Origin: Streptomyces sp. NBRC 110035
GTDB lineage: Bacteria > Actinomycetota > Actinomycetes > Streptomycetales > Streptomycetaceae
Length of the DNA: 64,000 nucleotides
Direction: 5' to 3'
Assembly (NCBI RefSeq): GCF_000829695.1
Contig: NZ_BBNN01000022.1
Location: forward strand, 62,001 to 126,000
In this document: positions 46,215-56,297 of the stretch, in pieces
Position numbering within the stretch: position 1 is the first letter of the stretch
Layout: every line of letters starts with the position of its first letter
Program-made: the position numbers and the translations under genes
Notes under the pieces: generated by a model
Seen by the model: the letters and a program-made list of their open reading frames with translations, nothing else
Database searches by the model: none
Told to the model about the DNA's origin: nothing

Positions 46215-49200
46215 TCAGCGGGCGTTGAAGTACTTGGCCTCCGGGTGGTGGATCACGATGGCGTCCGTGGACTGCTCGGGGTGCAGCTGGAACTCCTCGG
46301 ACAGGTGGACGCCGATGCGCTCCGGCCGGAGCATCCCGGCGATCTTGGCGCGGTCCTCCAGGTCGGGGCAGGCGCCGTAGCCCAGCGAGAAGCGGGCGCC
46401 CCGGTACTTCAGGGCGAACATGTCCTCCATCCCGGCCGGGTCCTCACCGGCGAACCCGAGTTCGGAGCGCACGCGCGCGTGCCAGTACTCGGCGAGCGCC
46501 TCGGCCAGCTGCACGGACAGCCCGTGCAGTTCCAGGTAGTCGCGGTAGGCGTTGGCCTCGAACATCCGCGCGGTCTCCTCGCCGATGCGAGAACCGACGG
46601 TGACGACCTGGAAGCCGACGACATCGGTCTCGCCGGACTCCTCCGGGCGGAAGAAGTCGGCCAGGCACAGCCGGCGGCCGCGGCGCTGGCGGGGGAAGGT
46701 GAAGCGGGTGCGTTCGTTGCCCGCGTCGTCCAGGACGATCAGGTCGTCGTCCTTGGAGACGCAGGGGAAGTAGCCGTACACCACGGCCGCCTCGAGCAGG
46801 TTGTCCGTCTGGAGCCGGTCCAGCAGGCCGCGCAGCCTGGGCCGGCCCTCGGTCTCCACGAGCTCCTCGTACGTCGGCCCGTCGCCGGCGCGGGCCTGCT
46901 TCAGGCCCCACTGGCCCTTGAACAGGGCGCCCTCGTCGAGCCAGGACGCGTACTCCTTGAGCTGGATGCCCTTGATCACCCGGGTGCCCCAGAACGGGGG
47001 CCGGGGCACCGGGTTGTCGACGGCGACGTCCGAGCGGACGTGACCGGCCTCGGGGCGGTCGTCGATCTCCACGGTGGCCGCGCGGACGCGGCGCTGCTTC
47101 AGCTCGGGCAGCTTCGCGCCGGGCACGCCGCGCTTGATGCCGATGAGGGCGTCCATCAGGCGCAGGCCCTCGAAGGCGTCGCGGGCGTAGCGGACCTCGC
47201 CCTGGTAGATCTCGTGCAGGTCCTGTTCGACGTAGGCACGGGTCAGTGCGGCGCCGCCGAGGATCACCGGGAAGTCGGCGGCCAGGCCGCGCTGGTTGAG
47301 CTCCTCCAGGTTCTCCTTCATGATCACCGTGGACTTCACCAGCAGTCCGGACATGCCGATGACGTCGGCGCGGTGCTGGTCGGCGGCGTCCAGGATCGCC
47401 GAGACGGGCTGCTTGATGCCGAGGTTGACCACGTTGTAGCCGTTGTTCGACAGGATGATGTCGACCAGGTTCTTGCCGATGTCGTGCACGTCGCCGCGGA
47501 CGGTGGCGAGCACGATGGTGCCCTTGCCGTCCTCGTCGGTCTTCTCCATGTGCGGTTCCAGGTGGGCGACCGCGTTCTTCATCACCTCGGCGGACTGGAG
47601 CACGAACGGGAGCTGCATCTGGCCGGAGCCGAACAGCTCGCCGACCACCTTCATGCCGTCCAGCAGGGTGTCGTTGACGATGTCGAGGGCCTTGCGGGTC
47701 CCGAGCGCCCGGTCGAGGTCGGCCTCCAGGCCGTTTCGCTCGCCGTCGATGATCCGCCGCTTGAGGCGCTCGTCCAGGGGCAGCGCCGCCAGTTCCTCGG
47801 CCTTGCCGGCCTTCAGGGACTTGGCGGTGGCGCCCTCGAAGAGCTGCATCAGCTTCTGCAACGGGTCGTAGCCCTCGCGGCGCCGGTCGTGGATCAGGTC
47901 GAGGGCGGTGGTGACCTCCTCCTCGCTGAAGCGGGCGATGGGCAGGATCTTCGACGCGTGCACGATCGCCGAGTCCAGGCCCGCCTTGACGCATTCGTCG
48001 AGGAAGACGGAGTTGAGCAGGATGCGGGCGGCCGGGTTGAGGCCGAAGGAGATGTTCGACAGTCCCAGGGTGGTCTGCACCTCGGGGTGGCGGCGCTTGA
48101 GCTCGCGGATGCCCTCGATGGTGGCGATGCCGTCCTTGCGGGACTCCTCCTGGCCGGTGCAGATGGTGAAGGTGAGGCAGTCGATGAGGATGTCCTCCTC
48201 GTGGATGCCCCAGTTGCCGGTCAGGTCGTCGATGAGACGTTCGGCGATCTCGACCTTCTTCTCGGCGGTGCGGGCCTGGCCCTCCTCGTCGATGGTCAGC
48301 GCGATCAGCGCCGCGCCGTGCTCCCGGGCCAGCTGCGCGACGTGCGCGAAGCGGGACCCGGGGCCGTCGCCGTCCTCGTAGTTCACCGAGTTGATGACCG
48401 CCCGGCCGCCGAGCTTCTCCAGGCCGGCCCGCAGGACGGGGACCTCGGTGGAGTCGAGCACGATCGGCAGGGTGGAGGCGGTGGCGAACCGGCCGGCCAG
48501 TTCCTCCATGTCGGCGACGCCGTCACGGCCGACGTAGTCGACGCACAGGTCGAGCATGTGCGCGCCCTCGCGGATCTGTTCGCGGGCCAGTTCCACGCAG
48601 TCGTCCCAGCGGCCCTCGAGCATGGCTTCGCGGAACTTCCTGGAGCCGTTGGCGTTGGTGCGCTCGCCGATCGCGAGGTAGGAGGTGTCCTGGCGGAAGG
48701 GCACGCTCTGGTAGAGGGAGGCGGCTCCCGGCTCCGGCTGGGGGGTGCGCTCGGGCGGGGTGACGTCCCGGACGCGTTCCACGAGTTGGCGCAGGTGTTC
48801 GGGGGTGGTGCCGCAGCAGCCGCCGACCAGGGACAGCCCGTAGTCGCGGACGAAGGTGTCCTGGGCGTCGGCCAGGCCCTCGGGGCCGAGCGGGAAGTGG
48901 GCGCCGTCCTTGGTGAGGACCGGCAGGCCGGCGTTGGGCATGCACAGCAGGGGGATGCGGGAGTGCCGGGTGAGGTAGCGCAGGTGCTCGCTCATCTCGG
49001 CGGGGCCCGTGGAGCAGTTCAGGCCGATCATGTCGATGCCGAGCGGCTCCAGGGCGGTGAGCGCGGCGCCGATCTCGGAGCCCAGGAGCATGGTGCCGGT
49101 GGTCTCGAACGCCATGGAGGCCAGCAGCGGCACCTCGACGCCGGTCGCCCCCATGGCGCGGCGGGCGCCGAGGACCGAGGCCTTGGTCTGCAGGAGGTCC

Positions 49201-49727
49201 TGGGTGGTCTCGACGATCAGCGCGTCGGCTCCGCCCGCGAGCAGGCCCTCGGCGTTGGCCTGGTAGCCGTCGCGGATCGTGCCGTAGCCGATGTGGCCGA
49301 GGGTCGGCAGCTTGGTGCCGGGGCCGATGGAGCCGAGCACCCAGCGGGTGCGGCCGTCGCGCGCCGCGTGCTCGTCGGCGACCTCCCGGGCGATGCGGGC
49401 TCCCGCCTCGGAGAGCTCGTGCACACGGTCGGCGATGTCGTACTCGGACGCGGCGCTGTGGTTGGCGCCGAAGGTGTTGGTCTCGACGCAGTCGACTCCG
49501 GCGTCGAAGTACTCGGAGTGGACCGAGCGGACGATGTCCGGGCGGGTCAGGTTCAGGATCTCGTTGCAGCCTTCGAGGTTCTCGAAGTCCTCGAGCGTGG
49601 GGTCCTGCGCCTGGAGCATGGTGCCCATCGCTCCGTCGGCGACCACCACGCGGGTGGCGAGCGCCTCTCGGAGCGCGGCCACACGGGCCCGGCTGTCGGG
49701 GGAAGGGGTCAGCGGCAACGAGGCCAT
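46215..49727 (-). CDS. metH: Cobalamin-dependent methionine synthase MetH
   Basis: A 1170-residue methionine synthase that moves a methyl group from methyltetrahydrofolate to homocysteine. Domains in order: homocysteine-binding with zinc cysteines (LNCSTG and GGCCGTTPEH; about 1-320), pterin-binding (GERTNANGSRKFREAM; about 345-600), cobalamin-binding cap and Rossmann (DVHDIGKNLVDIILSNNGYNVVNLG with the B12 His, about 745), and activation domain (about 870-1160; HPEAKYFNAR end). The ATG at 49727 is chosen. The divergent gene is gylR. No cobalamin riboswitch was recognised upstream. Confidence 0.97.
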   Translation of the reverse strand: MASLPLTPSPDSRARVAALREALATRVVVADGAMGTMLQAQDPTLEDFENLEGCNEILNLTRPDIVRSVHSEYFDAGVDCVETNTFGANHSAASEYDIADRVHELSEAGARIAREVADEHAARDGRTRWVLGSIGPGTKLPTLGHIGYGTIRDGYQANAEGLLAGGADALIVETTQDLLQTKASVLGARRAMGATGVEVPLLASMAFETTGTMLLGSEIGAALTALEPLGIDMIGLNCSTGPAEMSEHLRYLTRHSRIPLLCMPNAGLPVLTKDGAHFPLGPEGLADAQDTFVRDYGLSLVGGCCGTTPEHLRQLVERVRDVTPPERTPQPEPGAASLYQSVPFRQDTSYLAIGERTNANGSRKFREAMLEGRWDDCVELAREQIREGAHMLDLCVDYVGRDGVADMEELAGRFATASTLPIVLDSTEVPVLRAGLEKLGGRAVINSVNYEDGDGPGSRFAHVAQLAREHGAALIALTIDEEGQARTAEKKVEIAERLIDDLTGNWGIHEEDILIDCLTFTICTGQEESRKDGIATIEGIRELKRRHPEVQTTLGLSNISFGLNPAARILLNSVFLDECVKAGLDSAIVHASKILPIARFSEEEVTTALDLIHDRRREGYDPLQKLMQLFEGATAKSLKAGKAEELAALPLDERLKRRIIDGERNGLEADLDRALGTRKALDIVNDTLLDGMKVVGELFGSGQMQLPFVLQSAEVMKNAVAHLEPHMEKTDEDGKGTIVLATVRGDVHDIGKNLVDIILSNNGYNVVNLGIKQPVSAILDAADQHRADVIGMSGLLVKSTVIMKENLEELNQRGLAADFPVILGGAALTRAYVEQDLHEIYQGEVRYARDAFEGLRLMDALIGIKRGVPGAKLPELKQRRVRAATVEIDDRPEAGHVRSDVAVDNPVPRPPFWGTRVIKGIQLKEYASWLDEGALFKGQWGLKQARAGDGPTYEELVETEGRPRLRGLLDRLQTDNLLEAAVVYGYFPCVSKDDDLIVLDDAGNERTRFTFPRQRRGRRLCLADFFRPEESGETDVVGFQVVTVGSRIGEETARMFEANAYRDYLELHGLSVQLAEALAEYWHARVRSELGFAGEDPAGMEDMFALKYRGARFSLGYGACPDLEDRAKIAGMLRPERIGVHLSEEFQLHPEQSTDAIVIHHPEAKYFNAR

Positions 49728-49976
49728 GTAAGGGGCTCCCTCAGGTGCGACGGCTGTCGGCTTTGCGGCTGCCCGGAACGATCCCCGATGGAGCCTCCCG
49801 GGCAGGGGCACGCCGCCAGGGTATCGGGGACCGCGCCCCGATGTTCCGGGCGTCCACGGGACGGACCATGATGGCGTGGTTCCGGATGCCCCGTGCAGGG
49901 ACGGGGGGCGGATCAGGCCACGGAATCACGGCCGATGGCGGCGGACCGTTGGCAAGAGGTCGGCATCGAACGGTAG
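49728..49976. other. metH/gylR divergent promoter region
   Basis: About 250 bp. No B12 box or other riboswitch consensus was found on the metH strand. Several imperfect GC-rich hairpins are present but no specific regulatory element is recognised. The gylR side ends in the palindrome at 49977-49995. Confidence 0.5.
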
Positions 49977-49995
49977 TGTTCGGCATTGCCGAACA
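49977..49995. promoter_or_regulatory. GylR-type operator upstream of gylR
   Basis: TGTTCGGCATTGCCGAACA is a near-perfect palindrome (9-bp arms around one base), 49 bp before the gylR start. A 15-of-17 match occurs before glpF (51031-51047). This suggests autoregulation by the IclR-type protein GylR. Confidence 0.8.
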
Positions 49996-50044
49996 GCGGC
50001 AGCGTCGCGGGACGGCGGTCGAAGGGGACGGAGGCAGCACGGGG

Positions 50045-50809
50045 ATGGCACGGAACATCCAGTCGCTCGAACGGGCGGCAGCGATGCTGCGCCTGCTGGC
50101 GGGCGGCGAGCGGCGGCTCGGCCTGTCGGACATCGCCTCGTCGCTGGGCCTCGCCAAGGGGACCGCCCACGGCATTCTGCGCACCCTCCAGCAGGAGGGC
50201 TTCGTCGAGCAGGACGAGGCCTCCGGGCGCTACCAGCTGGGCGCGGAGCTGCTGCGCCTGGGCACCACGTACCTCGACGTACACGAGCTGCGGGCGCGCG
50301 CCCTGGTGTGGACGGACGACCTGGCGCGCTCCAGCGGCGAGAGCGTCTATCTGGGCGTGCTGCACCAGCAGGGCGTACTGATCGTGCACCACGTGTTCCG
50401 GCCCGACGACAGCCGGCAGGTCCTGGAGATCGGGGCCATGCAGCCACTGCACTCCACGGCCCTGGGCAAGGTGCTGGCGGCCTACGACCCGGTGGCCCAC
50501 AGCGAGGCACTGGAGGGCGACCGCACGCCGTTCACCGACCGCACGGTGTGCGATCCGGAGGCCTTCGAGCGGATCCTCGACCTCACCCGCGCACGCGGGT
50601 ACGCGGCGGACGTCGAGGAGACCTGGGAGGGCGTGGCCTCGGTCGCGGCCCCCGTCCACGACCGGCGACGCATGCCGGTCGGCGCGGTCGGCGTCACGGG
50701 CGCGGTGGAGCGGCTGCGGCAGGACGGCGAGCTGCGCCCGGAGCTGATCGCGGCGGTCCGCGACTGCGCCCGCTCGGTGTCGCGGGACCTGGGCGCCCGG
50801 CGCTTCTGA
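50045..50809 (+). CDS. gylR: Glycerol operon regulator GylR (IclR family)
   Basis: A 254-residue IclR-type regulator, the same length as S. coelicolor GylR. The N-terminal winged HTH (LERAAAMLRLLAGGERRLGLSDIASSLGLAKGTAHGILRTLQQEGFVEQD) is followed by the GAF-like effector domain. GylR represses the gyl operon and is lifted by glycerol-3-phosphate. The ATG at 50045 follows GGACGGAGG. It is upstream of glpF-glpK-glpD on the same strand. Confidence 0.95.
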   Translation: MARNIQSLERAAAMLRLLAGGERRLGLSDIASSLGLAKGTAHGILRTLQQEGFVEQDEASGRYQLGAELLRLGTTYLDVHELRARALVWTDDLARSSGESVYLGVLHQQGVLIVHHVFRPDDSRQVLEIGAMQPLHSTALGKVLAAYDPVAHSEALEGDRTPFTDRTVCDPEAFERILDLTRARGYAADVEETWEGVASVAAPVHDRRRMPVGAVGVTGAVERLRQDGELRPELIAAVRDCARSVSRDLGARRF

Positions 50810-50854
50810 GCGCGGCGCGGACACCACCCGGCACCACCGGCACACAGGAGGACC

Positions 50855-50884
50855 CGGCCGGGGCACCGTACGGTGCCCCGGCCG
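50855..50884 (+). terminator. Hairpin terminator after gylR
   Basis: A perfect 30-bp palindrome (15-bp arms) starts 46 bases past the gylR stop. It separates gylR from the glp genes, consistent with separate promoters. Confidence 0.85.
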
Positions 50885-51030
50885 TCGCCGTGCCCTCCGG
50901 CGGACAAGGGAGACATGTCGCCACAGATCGAAGAGCACAGATCGACATCCCGGGACAATCGATAACGATCGCGTTTTCGACAGCCAAACCCTTGACGCAC
51001 AGGCGGGGCAAGGAAAGACTCCCGTCCATC

Positions 51031-51047
51031 GGTCGGCATTGTCGAAC
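51031..51047. promoter_or_regulatory. GylR-type operator upstream of glpF
   Basis: GGTCGGCATTGTCGAAC matches the gylR palindrome core at 15 of 17 positions and lies about 130 bp upstream of glpF, in the expected promoter region of the glycerol operon. Confidence 0.75.
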
Positions 51048-51174
51048 ACTTACCGGCAATACGCGTTAGAGTGTGACAACGCCACGGGCCGACATCGCTC
51101 TCATCCCTGAGGGCGCCAATCCCCGGTGGGACCCGGGGGTCGGCTTCCCTGGACGAAGGACAAAGGAGTCGCGG

Positions 51175-51966
51175 GTGTCCAGCTCCGACATCTTCATCGG
51201 CGAGACCATCGGTACCGCCATACTCATCCTGCTCGGCGGCGGCGTGTGCGCCGCCGTGACCCTGAAGGCTTCCAAGGCCCGTAACGCCGGATGGCTCGCC
51301 ATCGCCTTCGGGTGGGGCTTCGCCGTCATGACGGCCGTGTACGTCTCCGCTCCGCTCTCCGGAGCCCACCTCAACCCGGCCGTGACCGTGGCCCTCGCCG
51401 TCAAGGACGGCGACTGGAGCAACGTTCCGGTCTATTTCGCCGGAGAGTTCCTCGGCGCGATGCTCGGCGCCACGCTGGTCTGGCTGGCCTACTACGGCCA
51501 GTTCCAGGCGCATCTCACCGACAAGGAGATCGTCGGCGACCGGGGCGCGCAGGCCCAGGCCAAGGCGGTCGAGGCCCAGGAGAAGGGCGCCGGCCCGGTG
51601 CTCGGCATCTTCTCCACCGGCCCGGAGATCCGCAACGCCGTGCAGAACCTCGCCACGGAGATCATCGGCACCTTCGTGCTGATCATCGCCGTGCTCACCC
51701 AGGGCCTGAACGACGAGGGCAACGGCCTCGGCGTGCTGGGTGGTCTGATCACGGCCCTCGTGGTCGTCTCCATCGGCCTGTCCCTCGGCGGGCCGACCGG
51801 TTACGCGATCAACCCGGCCCGTGACCTCGGTCCGCGCGTCGTGCACGCCCTCCTGCCGCTGCCCAACAAGGGCGGCTCCGACTGGTCCTACGCCTGGGTC
51901 CCGGTGGTCGGTCCGCTGATCGGCGGCGTCCTCGCGGCGGGCGTCTACAACCTCGCCTTCGCCTGA
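51175..51966 (+). CDS. glpF: Glycerol uptake facilitator GlpF
   Basis: A 263-residue aquaglyceroporin with six membrane helices and two NPA half-helices ([26 protein letters not shown]). The Asp after the second NPA marks the glycerol-conducting class. The GTG at 51175 follows AAAGGAG. It is the first gene of the glpF-glpK-glpD operon. Confidence 0.96.
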   Translation: MSSSDIFIGETIGTAILILLGGGVCAAVTLKASKARNAGWLAIAFGWGFAVMTAVYVSAPLSGAHLNPAVTVALAVKDGDWSNVPVYFAGEFLGAMLGATLVWLAYYGQFQAHLTDKEIVGDRGAQAQAKAVEAQEKGAGPVLGIFSTGPEIRNAVQNLATEIIGTFVLIIAVLTQGLNDEGNGLGVLGGLITALVVVSIGLSLGGPTGYAINPARDLGPRVVHALLPLPNKGGSDWSYAWVPVVGPLIGGVLAAGVYNLAFA

Positions 51967-52052
51967 GGGTGACTCCGCCGCCGCAGAACCCCCAGTCTTG
52001 TAGAAGCGCCGTACGTACAGCCCTGTAACCAAGGAACCTCCAGGAGTACACA

Positions 52053-53612
52053 GTGACCGACGACCACACCGCCGGCATCGCCTCCCACGGCCACGGTCCG
52101 TTCATCGCCGCCATCGACCAGGGCACGACCTCGTCGCGCTGCATCGTCTTCGACCGCGACGGCCGCATCGTCGCCGTCGACCAGAAGGAACACGAGCAGA
52201 TCTTCCCCAAGCCGGGCTGGGTCGAACACGACGCCACCGAGATCTGGACCAATGTCCAGGAAGTCGTCGCCGGCGCCGTCGAGAAGGCCGGTATCACCCG
52301 GGACGACATCAAGGCCATCGGCATCACCAACCAGCGCGAGACCACCGTGCTGTGGGACCGGCACACCGGTGAGCCGGTCCACAACGCCGTCGTCTGGCAG
52401 GACACGCGTACCGACGCCCTCTGCCGCGAGCTCGGCCGCAACGTGGGGCAGGACCGTTTCCGCCGCGAGACCGGTCTCCCTCTCGCCTCCTACTTCGCCG
52501 GCCCCAAGGCCCGCTGGCTGCTCGACAACGTGGAGGGCCTCAAGGAGCGCGCCGAGGCGGGCGACATCCTCTTCGGCACCATGGACACCTGGGTCATCTG
52601 GAACCTGACCGGCGGCGTGGACGGCGGCAGGCACGTCACCGACGTCACCAACGCGTCCCGCACGATGCTGATGAACCTGCACACCATGCAGTGGGACAAG
52701 AGGATCGCCGAGTCCATCGGCGTGCCGACGGCGATGCTGCCCGAGATCCGTTCCTCCGCCGAGGTCTACGGCGAGATCAAGGGCGGGAGCCTGGGCGACC
52801 TGCTCGGCGGCATCCCGGTCGCCTCCGCGCTCGGCGACCAGCAGGCGGCCCTGTTCGGCCAGACCTGCTTCGCCGAGGGCGAGACCAAGTCGACGTACGG
52901 CACCGGCACCTTCATGGTGATGAACACCGGCGACAAGATCATCAACTCCTACAGCGGGCTGCTGACCACCGTCGGCTACCAGATCGGCGACCAGAAGCCG
53001 GTCTACGCCCTCGAGGGCTCCATCGCCGTCACCGGTTCGCTGGTGCAGTGGATGCGCGACCAGATGGGCCTGATCTCCACCGCCGCCGAGATCGAGACGC
53101 TCGCGCTCTCGGTCGAGGACAACGGCGGCGCCTACTTCGTACCGGCCTTCTCCGGCCTGTTCGCCCCGTACTGGCGCTCCGACGCCCGCGGTGTGATCGC
53201 CGGCCTGACCCGGTACGTCACCAAGGCGCACATCGCGCGTGCCGTCCTGGAGGCCACCGCCTGGCAGACGCGGGAGATCGCCGACGCCATGACCAAGGAC
53301 TCCGGCGTCGAGCTGACCGCCCTCAAGGTCGACGGCGGCATGACCTCCAACAACCTGCTGATGCAGACCCTCGCCGACTTCGTGGACGCGCCCGTGGTGC
53401 GCCCCATGGTCGCCGAGACCACCTGCCTCGGTGCCGCCTACGCCGCCGGCCTCGCCGTCGGCTTCTGGAACAACACCGACGACCTGCGCGCCAACTGGCG
53501 CCGGGCCGCCGAGTGGACCCCCCACATGGACGCGGAGATCCGCGCCCGTGAGTACAAGAGCTGGCTCAAGGCCGTCGAGCGGACCATGGCCTGGCTCGAG
53601 GACGAAGACTGA
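52053..53612 (+). CDS. glpK: Glycerol kinase GlpK
   Basis: A 519-residue FGGY-family kinase that phosphorylates glycerol with ATP. It has the N-terminal [28 protein letters not shown], the FGGY signature region ([25 protein letters not shown]) and [14 protein letters not shown]. The GTG at 52053 follows CCAGGAG. It lies 86 bp after glpF and 18 bp before glpD. Confidence 0.97.
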   Translation: MTDDHTAGIASHGHGPFIAAIDQGTTSSRCIVFDRDGRIVAVDQKEHEQIFPKPGWVEHDATEIWTNVQEVVAGAVEKAGITRDDIKAIGITNQRETTVLWDRHTGEPVHNAVVWQDTRTDALCRELGRNVGQDRFRRETGLPLASYFAGPKARWLLDNVEGLKERAEAGDILFGTMDTWVIWNLTGGVDGGRHVTDVTNASRTMLMNLHTMQWDKRIAESIGVPTAMLPEIRSSAEVYGEIKGGSLGDLLGGIPVASALGDQQAALFGQTCFAEGETKSTYGTGTFMVMNTGDKIINSYSGLLTTVGYQIGDQKPVYALEGSIAVTGSLVQWMRDQMGLISTAAEIETLALSVEDNGGAYFVPAFSGLFAPYWRSDARGVIAGLTRYVTKAHIARAVLEATAWQTREIADAMTKDSGVELTALKVDGGMTSNNLLMQTLADFVDAPVVRPMVAETTCLGAAYAAGLAVGFWNNTDDLRANWRRAAEWTPHMDAEIRAREYKSWLKAVERTMAWLEDED

Positions 53613-53630
53613 CGAGGAGCACGACCCGCC

Positions 53631-55247
53631 ATGACCACTCAGTCCACCCCGCAGTCCGTGCCTGCCCTGGGGACCCACCCGGCTTCCAGCTCGAACCCGA
53701 GCCGGGCCGAGACCCGGGAGCAGCTCTCCAAGGCGTCGTACGACCTCCTCGTGATCGGCGGCGGCATCCTGGGCATCTCCACCGCCTGGCACGCCGCGCA
53801 GTCCGGCCTCAGGGTGGCTCTGGTCGACGCCGGCGACTTCGCCGGCGCCACCTCCTCCGCCTCCTCCAAGCTTCTCCACGGCGGTCTGCGCTATCTGCAG
53901 ACCGGCGCGGTGAGGCTGGTGGCGGAGAACCACTTCGAGCGCCGTGCGGTCTCCCGCCAGGTGGCACCCCATCTGGCGAATCCGCTCACGTTCTACCTCC
54001 CCGTGTACAAGGGCGGGCCGCACGGCGCGGCGAAGCTCGGAGCAGGTGTCTTCGCGTACTCGGCCCTGTCGGCCTTCGGTGACGGTGTGGGCCACCTGCT
54101 CTCCCCCGCCAAGGCCGCGCGGGACGTGCCGGAGCTGCGCACGGACAACCTCAAGGCCGTGGCCGTGTACGGCGACGACCAGATGAACGACGCGCGGATG
54201 GCGCTGATGACGGTCCGCGCGGCGGCCGAGTCGGGCGCCGTCGTCCTCAACCACGCCGAGGTGACCGGTCTGCGGTTCACCAGGGGCCGGGTGACCGGTG
54301 CCGAGCTGCGCGACCGGCTGTCGGGCGACGAGTTCGGCGTCGACGCCCGTCTGGTGCTGAACGCGACCGGGCCGTGGGTCGACCACCTGCGCCGGATGGA
54401 GGACCCCAAGGCGGCGCCGTCCATCCGCCTGTCCAAGGGCGCGCACCTGGTCCTGAAGCGGACCGCCCCGTGGCGGGCCGCGCTGGCCACGCCGATCGAC
54501 AAGTACCGCATCACCTTCGCCCTCCCCTGGGAGGACATGCTGCTGCTCGGCACGACCGACGAGGAGTTCGAGGGTGACCCGGCGGACGTCGCGGTCACCG
54601 AGAAGGACACCGCCCAGATACTCGACGAGGCCGCGTTCTCCATCCGCGACCAGCAGCTGGACCGTGACCTGATCACGTACTCCTTCGCCGGCCTGCGGGT
54701 GCTGCCGGGCGGCCCCGGGGACACCGCGAAGGCCAAGCGCGAGACGGTCGTCAGCGAGGGCCGCGGCGGGATGCTGTCCGTCGCGGGCGGCAAGTGGACC
54801 ACCTTCCGCCACATCGGCCGCACGGTGATGCGCAAGCTCCAGGAACTGCCCGGCCACCCGCTGGGCGACGACTTCGAGCCCGTCGCGGCGCTGCCGAGCA
54901 AGCTGCCGCTGCCGGGGGTCGCCAACCCGCGCGCCGTCGCCCACCGGCTGCTGGTTGACGGCCCCGCGCCCGGCCCGCGCATGGCCGCGGACACCGCCCG
55001 GCACCTGGCCACCCACTACGGTTCGCTGGCCTTCGACATCGCCCGGCTGGCCAACGACGACCCGGCGCTTGCCCGGCGCATCCACCCGGACGCCCCGGAG
55101 ATCTGGGCGCAGGTCGTCTGGGCCCGGGACCACGAGTGGGCCGAGACGGCGGACGACGTGCTGCGCCGCCGCACGACGCTGACGATCCGGGGTCTTGCCA
55201 CGGACGAGGTCCGCGCGGAGGTCCAGGGCCTGCTCGACAAGAGGTGA
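53631..55247 (+). CDS. glpD: Glycerol-3-phosphate dehydrogenase GlpD
   Basis: A 538-residue FAD-dependent dehydrogenase that oxidises glycerol-3-phosphate to dihydroxyacetone phosphate at the membrane. The FAD-binding fold is YDLLVIGGGILGISTAWHAAQSGLRVALVDAGDFAGATSSASSKLLHGGLRYL (about residues 37-90). A C-terminal DAO_C domain ends it. The N-terminal 30 residues are Ser/Pro-rich. The ATG at 53631 has GACGAGGAG upstream. It is the last gene of the glycerol operon. Confidence 0.97.
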   Translation: MTTQSTPQSVPALGTHPASSSNPSRAETREQLSKASYDLLVIGGGILGISTAWHAAQSGLRVALVDAGDFAGATSSASSKLLHGGLRYLQTGAVRLVAENHFERRAVSRQVAPHLANPLTFYLPVYKGGPHGAAKLGAGVFAYSALSAFGDGVGHLLSPAKAARDVPELRTDNLKAVAVYGDDQMNDARMALMTVRAAAESGAVVLNHAEVTGLRFTRGRVTGAELRDRLSGDEFGVDARLVLNATGPWVDHLRRMEDPKAAPSIRLSKGAHLVLKRTAPWRAALATPIDKYRITFALPWEDMLLLGTTDEEFEGDPADVAVTEKDTAQILDEAAFSIRDQQLDRDLITYSFAGLRVLPGGPGDTAKAKRETVVSEGRGGMLSVAGGKWTTFRHIGRTVMRKLQELPGHPLGDDFEPVAALPSKLPLPGVANPRAVAHRLLVDGPAPGPRMAADTARHLATHYGSLAFDIARLANDDPALARRIHPDAPEIWAQVVWARDHEWAETADDVLRRRTTLTIRGLATDEVRAEVQGLLDKR

Positions 55248-55254
55248 CCGCACG

Positions 55255-55286
55255 GTCACCGGTCCTCCCGCACGGGAGGCGGTGAC
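55255..55286 (+). terminator. Hairpin after glpD
   Basis: GTCACC/GGTGAC and CCTCCC/GGGAGG form a nested stem just past the glpD stop. It is followed at once by a second repeat (55288-55338). Confidence 0.7.
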
Positions 55287-55287
55287 G

Positions 55288-55338
55288 GGAAGGGGCGACT
55301 CCGGACAGGTCCTGCGGGCCGGCCAGGTCGCCCCTTCC
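55288..55338 (+). terminator. Second inverted repeat after glpD
   Basis: A 12-bp perfect inverted repeat (55288-55299 with 55327-55338) with a 27-nt loop. It probably completes termination of the glycerol operon. Confidence 0.65.
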
Positions 55339-55384
55339 GGCTGTGGTCCCGCCCCGGAGGGCCCGCATAATGGCCCGGATACAT

Positions 55385-55399
55385 CGGACGTCTGGTCCG
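55385..55399. promoter_or_regulatory. Candidate operator of the FadR-type regulator
   Basis: CGGACGTCTGGTCCG has 5-bp arms and lies 24 bp before the start of the FadR-type regulator, overlapping the probable promoter. FadR-subfamily regulators often bind short inverted repeats and control themselves. Confidence 0.45.
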
Positions 55400-55422
55400 T
55401 AGGGGATCCGCAGGAGGCCGGG

Positions 55423-56094
55423 ATGGCAGTCACCGACGAAGCGATCGAGAAGATCAAGGGGATGATCGTCTCCGGCGCACTGCGTCCCGGCGACCGGCTG
55501 CCCAGGGAGAGCGAACTCGCGGCCGAACTGGGGCTGTCGCGCAACTCCCTGCGGGAGGCGGTGCGCGCCCTGTCGCTGATCCGGATCCTGGACGTGCGGC
55601 AGGGCGACGGCACGTACGTCACCAGCCTGGATCCGCAACTGCTGCTGGAGGCGCTGAGTTTCGTCGTGGACTTCCACCGGGACGACACGGTCCTGGAGTT
55701 CCTCGCCGTGCGCCGCATCCTGGAGCCGGCCGCGACGGCCGCCGCGGCGACGCTGATCAGCGAGCGGGAACTGGACGCGCTGTCGGAGCAGTTGGACGGG
55801 CTGGGCCCCGAACCCTCGGTGGAGGCCCTGGTCGCCGCCGATCTGGAATTCCACCGGGGGATCGTGCGGGGCTCGGGCAACTCCGTGCTCTGTTCGCTGC
55901 TCGACGGTCTGTCCGGTCCCACCACCCGGGCCCGCGTCTGGCGCGGGCTCACCCAGGAGGACGCCGTCGGCCGGACCCTGCGCGAGCACCGGGCCATCCT
56001 GGCGGCCCTGCGGGACCGGGACGCGGAGGCGGCGCGGTCGTGGGCCACCGTCCACATCGCGAGCGTCGAGCAGTGGCTGCGGTCCACGCTGTGA
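55423..56094 (+). CDS. GntR-family regulator, FadR subfamily
   Basis: A 223-residue regulator with an N-terminal GntR winged HTH (DEAIEKIKGMIVSGALRPGDRLPRESELAAELGLSRNSLREAVRALSLIRILDVRQGDGTYV) and an all-helical FCD domain with metal-binding-like positions (DLEFHRGI, LREHRAILAAL, TVHIASVE). The ATG at 55423 follows CAGGAGG. Ligand and targets unknown. Confidence 0.93.
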   Translation: MAVTDEAIEKIKGMIVSGALRPGDRLPRESELAAELGLSRNSLREAVRALSLIRILDVRQGDGTYVTSLDPQLLLEALSFVVDFHRDDTVLEFLAVRRILEPAATAAAATLISERELDALSEQLDGLGPEPSVEALVAADLEFHRGIVRGSGNSVLCSLLDGLSGPTTRARVWRGLTQEDAVGRTLREHRAILAALRDRDAEAARSWATVHIASVEQWLRSTL

Positions 56095-56297
56095 GAGCCC
56101 GCCGTCCGCGCCGCGAGCCGGACCGCTGCGCCCCGTGAGCGGGCGGCCCTGCCGGACAGCTCGGATCAATGCGGGGTGTTTCCCGGTGTCCGCCGGGGCA
56201 GTGTTGGGGCACTCCCCCTGCGAGGGGGCTGCGGGCACTCCCCCGGCACGCCGTAAGGTTGGGGGGTACGCGAGGGCACGTCGGAAGGAGGCACTGG

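Noticed and set aside
45408..49871. A plus-strand open frame of 1487 codons antisense to metH
   Set aside because: It mirrors metH codon structure in a GC-rich genome, its translation is low-complexity (Val/Gly/Arg/Asp-rich) and it matches no family; metH itself has all expected domains.
49728..49976. Possible cobalamin or SAH riboswitch before metH
   Set aside because: No B12 box or SAH-riboswitch core could be recognised when the minus strand was read; a covariance-model search would settle it.
51945..56087. A minus-strand open frame of 1380 codons antisense to glpK, glpD and the FadR-type gene
   Set aside because: A shadow of three well-supported plus-strand genes; composition is repetitive and no domain is visible.
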